Source: Geosiphon pyriformis | Taxonomy: Eukaryota; Glomeromycota; Glomeromycetes; Archaeosporales; Geosiphonaceae | Assembly (NCBI GenBank): GCA_016748015.1 | Contig: JAAOMT010000129.1 | Span: forward strand, 1,097,206-1,161,205 | Direction: 5' to 3' | DNA: 64,000 nt | Shown: piece by piece, positions 14,040 through 24,949 of the stretch | Layout of the letters: the number at the start of each line of letters is the position of its first letter | How positions within the stretch are numbered: the stretch's first letter is position 1 | Notes under the pieces: model-generated | What the model was told of the DNA's origin: nothing | Databases searched by the model: none | Seen by the model: the letters and a program-made list of their open reading frames with translations, nothing else | Made by a program: the position numbers and the translations under genes

Positions 14040-14109
14040 TATAATAAATTCAAATTTTTTTTGTTTAATTACAAGACTATCTTTAGTTCTAATATTATTA
14101 TTATAAAAA

Positions 14110-15375
14110 AATCTATCAAAAATTTTGGTCTTAGCAATAATAGCAAACATGTTTTTTTTAAGAAAAGAGAAAAAATAGTGCTTTAAAAGACAGTATTAAT
14201 AACAAAATAATTTTTTGAAGTTTTAAATAGTTGCTCTAAGAACTTTAAAACTAATAACACCATTGAATTAAATAGTATTAACAGGAAAAAAAGTGTTAGG
14301 TAAAAGAGACTAATGTTAATTATAGTAAAAAAATGATTCTAATGAGAAGAAGTTTAACTAAACACTAAAAAATCTATAGATTAAGACCAAAAAAACATTG
14401 AAAACATCTGTAAGAAAAATCAATTTCTTAAATAATAAAGATAATAATATCTTATTAAATGTCCTATTAACTTTTCTCCTTTCTCTCAAAAATCTAGTCA
14501 ATATTTCTGTTAGAAAGTTGTTTGCTCTGAATATTAATTTGAATAATATTGTTAAAAAATTTTTTCAAAATAAGCTCTTAGTAATTAGAAAATTGTTTTT
14601 AAAAATTAATAGTTTTGGAGGAGCATTTATTCCTTCAAAATTTGCTGAAATCATCAAAGTTATGTTTATTTCTGAATTTAGTTTGGTCCAAATAACTAAG
14701 TTAATAAAACCTAAGAATATTATTGTAAATACTAATTTCAAAAATCAACAAAACATTTAGATTAAACTGTAATAATAAAAGAGATTCTAATTAAAATGTT
14801 AGCTAAAACTATGTGTATTGTACTATTCAAATTTGAAAAAATTAAGTCAATTAAAATACAACTAGTAAGTTTGTGACAAAAAACTATGATTAAATTTGGT
14901 TATTTAGATTATACTAATCTAGTTACAACAAAGTGGTCTATCTTAATTAAAAAAAATACAGTATAATAGCCAAGACTAACATAAACAAAAAATTTTGGAA
15001 TGCAAAAAACCAGAATAAAACACTGTTTTACACATTATTAGTAAGAATAAATGTTCATAATATTTGGAATTTTATTGGTTCTGTAAGTAAAAAAACATGT
15101 ATTATGAATTGTTATTTAGTTATATATATCTAAGCTAAATATGTAGTAATTTGGTTTAATTCTGTTGAATTATTAAATGTTGTTATAGAAATCATATTAG
15201 TATTAAAAAATGCCAATTTGCATTAGTCTTATTTGGATTTAGTTAAGTATACAAAATATAAAAATTCAGATTATATATTATTAAACTATATTATAGATAG
15301 AAAATTATCTTTTAATGGTTTAACTTGTAAAAGTTTATCAAAGACAGATAAAAACAGATTGGCAATTATTTATGT
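14110..15375 (+). pseudogene. LINE ORF1, N-terminal and middle part
   Basis: The open stretch 14398-14760 contains VRKLFALNINLNN and INSFGGAFIPSKFAEII, hallmarks of an ORF1 protein common in Rhizophagus LINEs. Beyond its stop, IKIQLVSL, TTKWSILIKK and a KTDKNRLAIIYV segment (15332-15375) continue the same protein, the last just before the LTR insertion. ORF1 proteins bind element RNA and chaperone reverse transcription. Here multiple TAA/TAG/TGA codons break it. The continuation lies at 24950. The ATG used in 14398 is arbitrary, since related sequence (KHVFFKKREK) is visible about 240 bases upstream. Confidence 0.7.
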
Positions 15376-16181
15376 TATTACAAATAATTATTTGGAGTCT
15401 TAGATTAAATAACAAACCTATAACTTAGTGCTTAATTGCTGATATGAATGTTAATATTTGAAAGTTTTCATTGTCTAAAGGTTTTGGTTAAGTTTTTTAT
15501 ATAATGAATAAAGATTCAAGTATTGTTTTCAGTAGTCTCTTGGAATTACAATTTCATTAATTTTTTTCTTGGCTTGGTGACTGGCAATCTTTTGATAAGT
15601 AATTCTTAGTTTCAAGTGTTTTACTCTCTTGCTTGGGGTTTTTTATTAGACAATTCTTAATGTTAATAATTTAGCACTTAATTCTTAATCATTTAATATA
15701 CAACAATAAAAAAAATAAAGAAATTAAGCCAAGACAATAAGAAGTTAGTATTCTGTCAATAACCATAATCAAGAGTTATTGTTCTAGTGTAATCAAGTAT
15801 TAGATACTATCAACATGAAGTATTGATAGAGAGAAAAATAATTTAGATGGTGAATAATTATTTATTAATATTGATGATTCTAACTAAAATGTTTTTTTTT
15901 CTAATGAAGAGATCTTGATATCGATTTTAACTGGGAATTCTGTCTTTTCTGTTTCTAATACTCTTGTTATATATACATAATTTAAGTTCTATAAGATTGT
16001 TCACATTCCCAAATAATATATTATAATTTTTTAAGCAATACTCACATTGCTAAGCAATATGCCATAATTTCTAACAATGCTCTACATTGCTAAGCAATAT
16101 GTTTATGTATTAACCACTATTTTTCTATTGGTCTATCTGTTTTTTTTACTATTTTTTTGTCTGCTTTTTCTATGAGTAATA
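15376..16181 (-). repeat. Element A 3' LTR
   Basis: An 806-base LTR whose outer end reads TATTAC (from TGTTAC) and inner end AGTAATA. It carries the two conserved hairpins at 15757-15781 and 15807-15829, a TATA-like GTATATATAA (minus strand, about 15965-15976) and repeated TTGCTAAGCAA units at 16040-16110. It matches the other LTR over its whole length but is 57 bases shorter, mainly because one repeat unit is missing. Confidence 0.88.
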
Positions 16182-16196
16182 TTATCTTTTCTTTTT
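16182..16196 (-). other. Polypurine tract of element A
   Basis: Read on the minus strand, AAAAAGAAAAGATAA abuts the inner edge of the 3' LTR, the position of the plus-strand primer in Ty3-type elements. Element D has AAAAGAAGAAAA at the same place. Confidence 0.65.
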
Positions 16197-16199
16197 AAT

Positions 16200-19100
16200 A
16201 TTGAGCTCTGCTGAAATTTTTATTTTGAATTAGGTTTATAACTTTTTTTTCTAATATTGCTTGTTTAACTTTGCTTCTTATCTCTTCAATTTGTGAATTG
16301 TTTATTTTCCTTTACTAGTTAATGATTATTGTTTCCATGTTAGAGTGTAGTAATGTTTCTGAATAGGTTTGAAATATTATATGTAGTCAATAGATTGCTC
16401 TAATATGTAGTGTCAGATTTGTTTTTTTTCTAATAATGTTTTCAATATTCTGTATTATTTCTTGATAGAATATTTTTCTGGTTTTATCGAAATATAACTT
16501 CTAAATATTTAACTTTTGTTTCAACTGATAATAACAGTATGGTATTGGAAGTTGTTCTATTCACTGTTTCTAATTTTTTTGAAAGTTCTTCTGTTAGAAC
16601 TATAATAGCTATTTTTCTAAAAGTGTTCTTTACTTTTTTTACTATTTTATTAAACCAGTTTTTTGGTTAATTCTGTGATCACTAGTATAGTATACTCTTT
16701 TCTTTTTGCTTGGTGTTTTGATAGCAGATTGTTTGGTGGTTGATAATGATTTCTATGTTCAATTGTTGTTAATTTAAGGCTTGAAATAATTGTTGAACTA
16801 AGATGTGGATATAGTTTGGTATTTCTATATTCTTTGGTTCTTTTGTTGCATATACCATGTTCTTATATACTCATTTTAGTCAATCAATTTAACACATTTG
16901 AATCAATGATTATAATTGATTCCAAATCTTATGGAATCTCATCTGGTTAAACTAATATTTGTTGTACTCTTAGTTATAGAATATTACTAATAGATAATAA
17001 TGCTGTATTGTAATATAATTTCAGGTGATCTTTATATGCTGCTTTGGCTAAAATTTTGTTGTTTTATCTTAGTTTGTAAGTTCTATTTCTTAGAATTTTT
17101 TTAATGTAAAATGATCTGTCTCATTTGAAGTTAAATTTTTTACTTTATTGTTTTTCCACTTTGGTACAATATAATAATACTTTGCTTCCAATCTTGAATT
17201 CCACTGGTTTATCTGGTAGCTAGTTATTATGTCTTTTTTTTGTTTTTCTTGTGACTTTTGAATGTTATTAGCTGTTTTTTGTCTTTTGTTTTCTAATGTT
17301 TTCATTAATTTGTACGTTCTTCTTAGTAATGTTCTTTGAAAATTGACTTCTGTTATTGGTTCCATTGAATATATGTTAATATTTATCTTAACTAGTAATG
17401 TTGTTGTTTTACTATAAACTAATTTAAATGGTGTTGTTTGTGTGGTATCTTGCTTTATTGTTTAATAAACAAATAGTATTAATGGAATAACCAAATCCTA
17501 TTCATCCTGGTTTTTTTGACTGATTTTGGCTATTGCTTTACATAATATTCTGTTGAATCTTTCTACTAAACCATTTGTTTATGGATGATATAGTGATAAT
17601 AAGGGTCTTTTGATTTCAATCTTTGGCTTAATTCTAATAATATTTTGTTCACAAAATGAGTTTTTTAATCTGNNNNNNNNNNNNNNNNNNNNNNNNNNNN
17701 NNNNNNNNNNNNNNNNNNNNNNNNNNNNNNNNNNNNNNNNNNNNNNNNNNNNNNNNNNNNNNNNNNNNNNNNNNNNNNNNNNNNNNNNNNNNNNNNNNNN
17801 NNNNNNNNNNNNNNNNNNNNNNNNNNNNNNNNNNNNNNNNNNNNNNNNNNNNNNNNNNNNNNNNNNNNNNNNNNNNNNNNNNNNNNNNNNNNNNNNNNNN
17901 NNNNNNNNNNNNNNNNNNNNNNNNNNNNNNNNNNNNNNNNNNNNNNNNNNNNNNNNNNNNNNNNNNNNNNNNNNNNNNNNNNNNNNNNNNNNNNNNNNNN
18001 NNNNNNNNNNNNNNNNNNNNNNNNNNTTTTTTTTTTTTTTTTTTTTTTTTTTGTAATGTAATGTATATTTAAATGGTGAAAGTTTTATTTTCCATCTAGT
18101 GTAACAGTTATCTCCAAATTGTTGCTTTTGAATTGATGTTTATTCTTTGTGATTAGTGTAGATATCAAATTTCTGGCTTAAGTATTCCTTCTATTTTATA
18201 ATTGCTTAATAGATAACTAAATGTTCTAATGCTGATGTTCTATAGTTTTTTTTAGCTAGACTTAAACTTTGGCTGGCATATACTACTGAGTGTTTTCTTC
18301 TATCTGGTCTTTTCTGAGATAATACTGCTCTCAATGTTTGTCCAGATGCATTAGTAGTAATAATAAATGGTTTGCTATAATCTGGATAGATCAGTACTGG
18401 TGCTTGGATAAGTTTTCTTCTTAGAATGTTAAAAGCTTCTTGCTAGACTTCTGTCTATTTATATTTCACATTTTTAGTTTGGAGCTGGTGGAGTGGTTGA
18501 ACCAGTTTAGAAAAGTTCTAAATAAAGCAGTAGTAATATCCAGCAAATCCCAAAAATGCTCATAGTTCTGTCAAGTTTGTTGGTACTAAAAAGTTTTAAA
18601 TGATCTTAATCTTGTCTAAATTCATCTTAATTCCATCTTTGTTCATGATATGCTCTAAAAATTTCAATTTTGTTTTGCCAAAAAAACACTTAGTTGCATT
18701 CAGTTTTAATTTTGCTCTTTACAATCTCTCAAACACTTGCTAGAAATAATACAAATAATTATTAAATGTTTTTGAGAACACATTGGTGTCATTCAAATAT
18801 ACAACTACTAATTTTCATAAGTCATTGCAAAGTGGCTGGCATATTGGTTAAGCCAAATGGCATTACTTCAAATTCAAAACTCTTTTTTTTGGTTGTAAAA
18901 GCAGTCTTTTTCTTATTTTTTGGCTTTATAGTTACTTGTCAGTAATCACTATCTAGATTCAATATTGAAAATCATTTTTTTTTTCCAAAAGCATCAAATA
19001 ATTTCTGGATTTGTGGCATTAAATAACTGTCTTTATAAATAATACTATTAAGTTTTCTGTAATTTACACAAAAGCAGATTTTTCTATTTTTCTTATAGAT

Positions 19101-22100
19101 TAGTACCATTGATAATAACTATGAATTTATTAATAGTTGAATTAACTTATTGTTTAACATCTGGTTGATTTTTTGTTGGATAATTTTATGGCTTACTAGT
19201 GGTACTTTTTATGCTCTTTGCTTAATTATTATTATATCTTCTGTCTTAATCTGGTGCTGAATGATGTTAGTTTGGCCAAATTTGTTTTCATTAACAAAGA
19301 TATTAGTAAAATTGTTAAGTAATATTTTAAGTTGTATTTGTTGGAATGAGTCTAAGTTTTCCAAGTTTATTTATTCTAATTGTTCTAGTTAGAGTAAATA
19401 GCATTTTTCTTATCTGTATATTGTTTGTAATATAATATCTACATATCTACACAATTGTGAAAAATCTGGAATGGTGTTTAGTAGTTGCTCTTTTACTTCA
19501 GTGCTTAAATATCTGATGGTAATTTCTTTTGGTATTTTGATAACATCTCTAGTTATGTTGTGTATAGAAATTTTTATGTACTTTGGGCTTTTGGCTAGTA
19601 TGTAAAGATTAGTGACTTCAATTTTTTCTGATTCACAAATTGTAGTTTCTACTTCAAAAATTTGAGCTTGATCTTTTATTTTTCTTTCTATGGCTAACAT
19701 GTATTGATTATATGGTAAAATAGAAATTAATTGACAGATAAAGATAATTTTTCCTTTGTCAATAACTTCTTTCTCTGCCATATTAATTGGTATATTTATC
19801 CTACTCATGAATTTGAATCCACTTATCTCTCTTGATGTTATTCTTAATTCTTTTTTTTTTCTTATTAATACTAACTAAACTATTTTAACCAGAGGTAGAA
19901 ATATTGCTTGTGCTATTTTTTCATTTGGTTTAATGATATATTCTTTTTCTGAATTATTTTGTAGCATTGCAATAATATTTTCTACATATTTTGCATCAAT
20001 TATTCTTTTTTTGATGTTGATTCCTTTTTTCACTAAATTATTCCTAAATGCTAATTGAACTATTGTTATTGCTGAAATTTCCAGTACTATTTTTAGATTA
20101 ATACATGTGCATGAATATGGTTCTAATTTGATAGCATCTTTTCCAGAATATCTCAAGTTAAATCTTGTATTAGTATTATGTATGCATTCTAACATAATAT
20201 CTTCATCATTATTGCTGAACTATTTTAGTTCTTGCTTTTTAAAAAAATCAGGAAGTGCAATGTATTGTTTTGGATTTGAATCTAAGTATGAATTGTTGTT
20301 ATTGGTATTGCTATTTTGAACTGAGCTAAAATCATTGTTTTCATTATTATTATTGTTGAAGTTTGAATTGGAATTGAATTTCAATTTTGATTCTAATACA
20401 CAGCTGCTAATTGGTTTTTTTCCTTTAAGATTATGTAAATTATGTGGGTTGGTGAATTGTAAATGAAATTACAGTCATTACAATATTAAAAGTCATATGG
20501 AATTAAACAATAATCACATAGTTAGGTGTTTAGTTGTTCTAAATGCTGTTTTTGCTCTTTTTTTGTAAGTGCTAAATTCTGGTAGTGTTTATAAAACTCT
20601 TTTAGATCTGTCTCAATATCCAAAAATACATCTAGATTGGAAATGAGAATAACTTTAACTGGTTTTGGTGGGTTGTTCTTTATTTCCAAGATCTCACTGG
20701 ATGTAGTGTCTGCTATTTTGACATTTGGCATTTGCCAGATTTTGTTTTTATTGTGTAAATAGCTATTTAAATGAGAGATTACTTAATATCATGCTGCATT
20801 AATGAATGTTTTATAACTTACCCAGTTGCTAATAAAGATCATATACTGGCATAAAGTGTTACACATTTTTCCTTAACCCAGAATATTATTTCATATCCCT
20901 TTGTTAAGCAACTGTTCTTCACAAGCAAAACATGATTTATTGTTCCATTTTTCTTGACATTTAGAGTACTTATACTGTTTGCAGTGATATGATTTGCAAT
21001 AGTAATAGATTTGTATCTAGTAGTCTTTATTTAGTACAATTCAAGCTCTTATGGAAGACAGCTTTTTCTTGTAGTCTATACACTTAAGTAAAATATATGG
21101 TGGTTCTGGTCTGGTGTTGGTCAAATAGGATCTTTTTTAGTTGCTGATAGTATTATAGTTAGTGGTATCTTTTTGTAGTTCATCCTTTTTTTTTCCTTTT
21201 TATTTATTATTTTACAAGAGTATTGATTTCAATTTATTGTGATCAGTGTCAGCACACAAGACTTGGTAAGCTTCTCAGATAGGTTTATTTGTTTCTTCTT
21301 TAAATTTGATTAGTAGTGGCAGTTGGATGGTATTTGTTCTAAAATAGCCACAAGTGGCAAATACTTAAGTTTGGTGGCTATTTTGACTAAGCTGAAGCTT
21401 TTGCATAATTCAGTTAAAAATGGTGTTGGTTTTGGACAGCCAATTATTACCAATAAGTGCTTGGTATTAAGTGGCTTCCATAATAAGAATTTTAATTGGC
21501 ATGATAATACCACTGACTTCAAAGGAGAAGTTGTCAATTTCACCTATTGAAGTTTTTGTTGCTCTATCAGCAGTGATTATTCATACTTTGGCAGTACAAT
21601 CAACTTGGCAATTTAATTAATCTATGAGTTGTTATGTGATGATACTGCCAGCTGATCTACTATTTAAAATTAATTTGATGAGTTGACTATTGATGGTAGC
21701 ATTAGTATATATTGTCATAATAGGTTTTGATTTCAAGGCAGCTCCATTAAATAGTGGTATTTCGACCAGTTCTTTGAGTTCAAAAGAAAAAATAGCATTA
21801 AGTGATTTATTTTCAGTAATAGTTGCTGGGAATATGTTGTTGGTAAGTGATTTTTGGTTGGTTCTCTGATGATTAGATTGGATGTTTTCTGGGGTAACCA
21901 AAAGACTTAAATAGTTTTGGTAATTTGGGTTTTGGACATATCCAGTTTCTGAACTCCACTGGCATAATTTTAATGGTTGGTTTGAGAAGCTTGGGATTGG
22001 CTGGTAAACAATTATTGCTGATTTTCAGTTCTGAGTCAGTCTTGGCCTTTGATTTCTAGGTGTGATTTGAGTTGTAATTTGTGGCAGTATTTGAAATTGT

Positions 22101-24060
22101 TAAGATTAATAAATGATTTGTGGCTGCAGTTGATATATTATGGATGCTAGAGTTTAATGTATAGGAAGTGAATATATTTGTTGTGTTATAGATGAATAAT
22201 GAGGTTAGTAGTAATATTGTTTGGTAATTTAATTATTGGTGTAGTTTGGAATTTGAAAGTGGCAATTGGAGTTTTGATATTGATTTCTTGATCATTGATT
22301 ATTACTTCTGATGTGGCAATTTATTTTTAAATGGGCTTGTTTCTTATAGTTGTAGCAGACATGTGTTTTTGAGTACCATAATTAATTTGTTGAAGATGAT
22401 AATAACAATGAAAGCAGTTGCTGCTAAAATCAATTGGTGTTTCCTGAATTGTAACACTGTGACAGCTAATAGATTGCTTGATTGTTAGCTAAGTATTCTT
22501 TTAATTTTTGGTTGATAAAATTACTAAATTGTATTAGCTTAGAATCTAATTCAAATAATCTGTTTATTACTAGATTAATGGCTTAAGCATAATTAGCTTC
22601 CAGCTCAGCTGATTCAAAATTTTAAGCATAGGTGATGGCATTTTAGAGTGTTTGTGGGTGCATTAAACATACCTATTGTAAAAAACTACTGTACAGGCCA
22701 TAAATAAATTGATTCAAGATTTGTGATATCATAAAGTAGTTTGTGTCAATTGCTTGTATTTGGTGCAGGTTTCTATAGAAGCATCCTAGTTAAGTGGTGA
22801 CTGCTTCAGTTTCTTTTTGTTTGATAGTTGTGAAAATATTGGCTAGATAATTGATGCTATTATTTTTACTAAAATATCTCAAAAATTTAACTTTGAATAC
22901 ATTGAAATTTTGGAGTTTCTGGATTAAGCTTTGATATTATAAATTGGTAATATTTTGCAGAAAATATGGGATTGTTTGTAATGCTTTGGTGTTATCCCAT
23001 CCATTGGTTGTAATGATTTTTTCCATATTATTGAGCTATACTTGTATGTTGTCTTTTTTGCCAGTGAATTTCTCAAGTTTGGCAATTAGAGCATAGATTA
23101 TTGGTGCTAATAGTAGTTGTTCTTATGGTTGTGGTTGTTGTTAAAGTTGTTGCTGAACTGGTAGTAATAGCAGTTATGATTGCTGTTTAGCAATTAGTAA
23201 AACTGGTGATGAGTTGATCACAATTACTAGAGGTAAGTGTTGTTAATTAATAATGATAAAGTTTAGATTATTCTGATGTTGTTGGGTTGGAACAATCAAG
23301 GTTTAAATTTCTAGGTTTTCTGGAATTAAATTTTGATAATTAGATTTCTGATTCTCTTTTTCTTTTTCTTCCAATTCCATTATTTCTCAAAGACTAGTGG
23401 TTTTAAAATTTGGTTGGAGTAGTAGTGATTGAAATCCTAATAACATCAATAATTATAATTTGAATTCCTCAAAATAATCACCATAAGTTCCTAATAAATT
23501 AGTTTTTTTTTGGTTGCTTTGAAATATTATTCTTGCTAATAGTGTTCTCATAGTTGATGTGAATATGTCTGCTAATGTTATATTGATGATATTTCCTGGT
23601 GTATAATTATATGATGGATGAATAGAAAAAACTACTCTTGGTTTTTTCCAAGTAAGTAGCTGTATTTTTTTTGGTGTTCTTGTTGGTGTTTGTAATTTTC
23701 CTTTGTTTTTTTCTGTGTAGATAATAGGAAATATTTGTTGAGTGTGATTTTTAATTTTTTTGTTGATTTTAGTGATGATCAAGGTGAAGTTGTAGTTTAA
23801 TAATAAACTGGTATATTGAATTAATCACTGTAAAAATTTTTTTTTGCTGATTCTGTATTTACTAATTCTCCTAAGAAATATTTAATTTTTTTGTTGATGT
23901 AAAAGTTGAAAGCTAATTCTGCTAATAGTTAGTTGTTGATTAATTCCAAATATTGACAGTAGTATTGGAATAAGGATTTGGTGAATCCTAAATAGTTTGT
24001 TCCTCTTCTTTCAGATTTTGCCACTTTTAAATATTTGTTGTTGGTACTGGTTTTCTGTAA
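16200..24060 (-). pseudogene. Element A Gag-Pol polyprotein, degenerate
   Basis: Minus-strand segments in order follow. Gag is at 24060-22050, with the open stretch 23453-23782 matching element E Gag. The protease is at about 21900-21300, with catalytic motif LNSR at 21656-21664 where LDSG is expected. A conserved spacer with EILEIKNNPP and FYKHYQNLAL lies at 20522-20731. The dUTPase is at 19860-20195, where motif 1 reads TRFNLRY (Asp to Asn) and motif 3 IIDAKY is kept. A beta-rich linker at 19410-19808 contains INIPINMAEKEV. RT is at about 19330-18480, with FCVNYRKLN and YLND at 18788-18799. RNase H follows at about 18480-18060, then the gap, and the integrase C-terminal part is at 17090-17365 (TLENKRQKTANNIQKSQEKQ). 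Intact relatives package RNA, reverse-transcribe it and integrate the copy. Here numerous stops remove function. Confidence 0.82.
17673..18026. other. Assembly gap (354 N)
   Basis: A run of 354 unknown bases followed directly by 26 T residues (18027-18052). It lies between the integrase and RNase H regions of element A. The open frames drawn through it are meaningless. Confidence 0.99.
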
Positions 24061-24067
24061 AATTATA

Positions 24068-24084
24068 CTTCACAAGAAGCACCA
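24068..24084 (-). other. Primer-binding site of element A
   Basis: Two bases after the 5' LTR, the minus strand reads TGGTGCTTCTTGTGAAG, the 18-base region that should pair with a tRNA 3' end. Elements D and E have related sites. I cannot name the tRNA. Confidence 0.65.
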
Positions 24085-24086
24085 AA

Positions 24087-24949
24087 TGTTACAAGTAATT
24101 ATTTGAGGTCTCAGATCAAATAACAAACTCATAATTTGGTGCTTAATTATTGATATAGATGTTGATATCTGAAGATTTTTATTGTCTAAAGGTTTTGGTT
24201 AAGTTCTTTATATAATAAACAAAAATTTAAGTATTGTTTTCAGTAGCTTTTTAAAATCACAATTCTATCAATTTTTTTTTCAGCTTGGTGGTTGACAATT
24301 TTTTGATAAGCAATTCTTAGTTTCAAGTATTTTACCCTCTTGCTTAGAGTCTTTTACCAGGCAATTTTTAACATTAGTAATTTAGTGCTTAATTCTTAAT
24401 TAATTAGTATACAACAATAAAAAAAAAAAGAAAATAAAAAAAAAAAGAAAATTAAGTCAAGGCAATAAAAAGTTAGTATTCTGTTAATAGCCATAATCAA
24501 GAGCTATTATTCTAGTATAATCAAGTATCAGATACTATTAACATGAAGTATTAATAGAAAAAAAAGTGATTTAGATAGTAAATAATTATTTATTAATATT
24601 AATAATTCTAACTAAAATGTTTTTCTTTCTAATAAGAAGATCTTAGTATTGATTCTAATTAAGAATTTTGTCTTTTCTGCTTTTAATACTTTTATTATAT
24701 ATACATAATTTAAGTTCTATAAGATCATTCACATTTCTGAGCAATATGCTATAATTTCTCAAACAATGCTCATATTGCTGAACAATGTGTTATAATTTTT
24801 GACATTGTTTTACATTACTAAGCAATATGTCATAATTCTTAACAATACTTCATATTGCTAAGCAATATGTTTACATGTTAGCTACTATTCTTTTATTGGT
24901 CTATCTGTTTTTTTTACTATTTTTTTGTCTGCTTTTTTTATAAGTAATA
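24087..24949 (-). repeat. Element A 5' LTR
   Basis: An 863-base LTR; its plus-strand left end reads TGTTAC and its right end AGTAATA followed by the ATGT duplication. It carries hairpins at 24486-24508 and 24535-24557, and four TTGCTAAGCAA-like units at 24730-24870 against about three in the 3' LTR. Confidence 0.88.

Larger units (their letters stand above)
15376..24949 (-). mobile_element. Ty3/gypsy LTR retrotransposon A (full length, dead)
   Basis: This is a 9.6-kb element on the minus strand with two LTRs (24087-24949 upstream, 15376-16181 downstream). A primer-binding site lies at 24068-24084 and a purine tract opposite 16182-16196. The 4-base target duplication ATGT is at 15372-15375 and 24950-24953. 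Internal order read on the minus strand is Gag, retropepsin, Cys-rich module, dUTPase, beta-rich linker, RT, RNase H and integrase, interrupted by an assembly gap at 17673-18026. It sits inside a LINE ORF1 on the opposite strand. Stops occur throughout, and the protease and RT motifs have lost key residues. Confidence 0.88.

Noticed and set aside
12785-15375. One continuous LINE from 12785 to 15375
   Set aside because: The order is C-terminus and tail first, then ORF1, so there must be two copies in tandem.
17610-18072. Open frames of about 140 codons through the N run
   Set aside because: They consist of unknown residues and a poly-Phe from the T run at an assembly gap; they carry no information.
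21310-21550. Overlapping open frames on both strands of element A
   Set aside because: The real protease frame (EIDNF, LIMEAT, LIGNNWL) runs in another frame of the minus strand; these are shadows.
24730-24870. Regularly spaced palindromic repeats resembling a CRISPR array
   Set aside because: They are inside an LTR, occur in three LTRs of a eukaryotic retrotransposon, and the spacing and spacers are themselves repeated.
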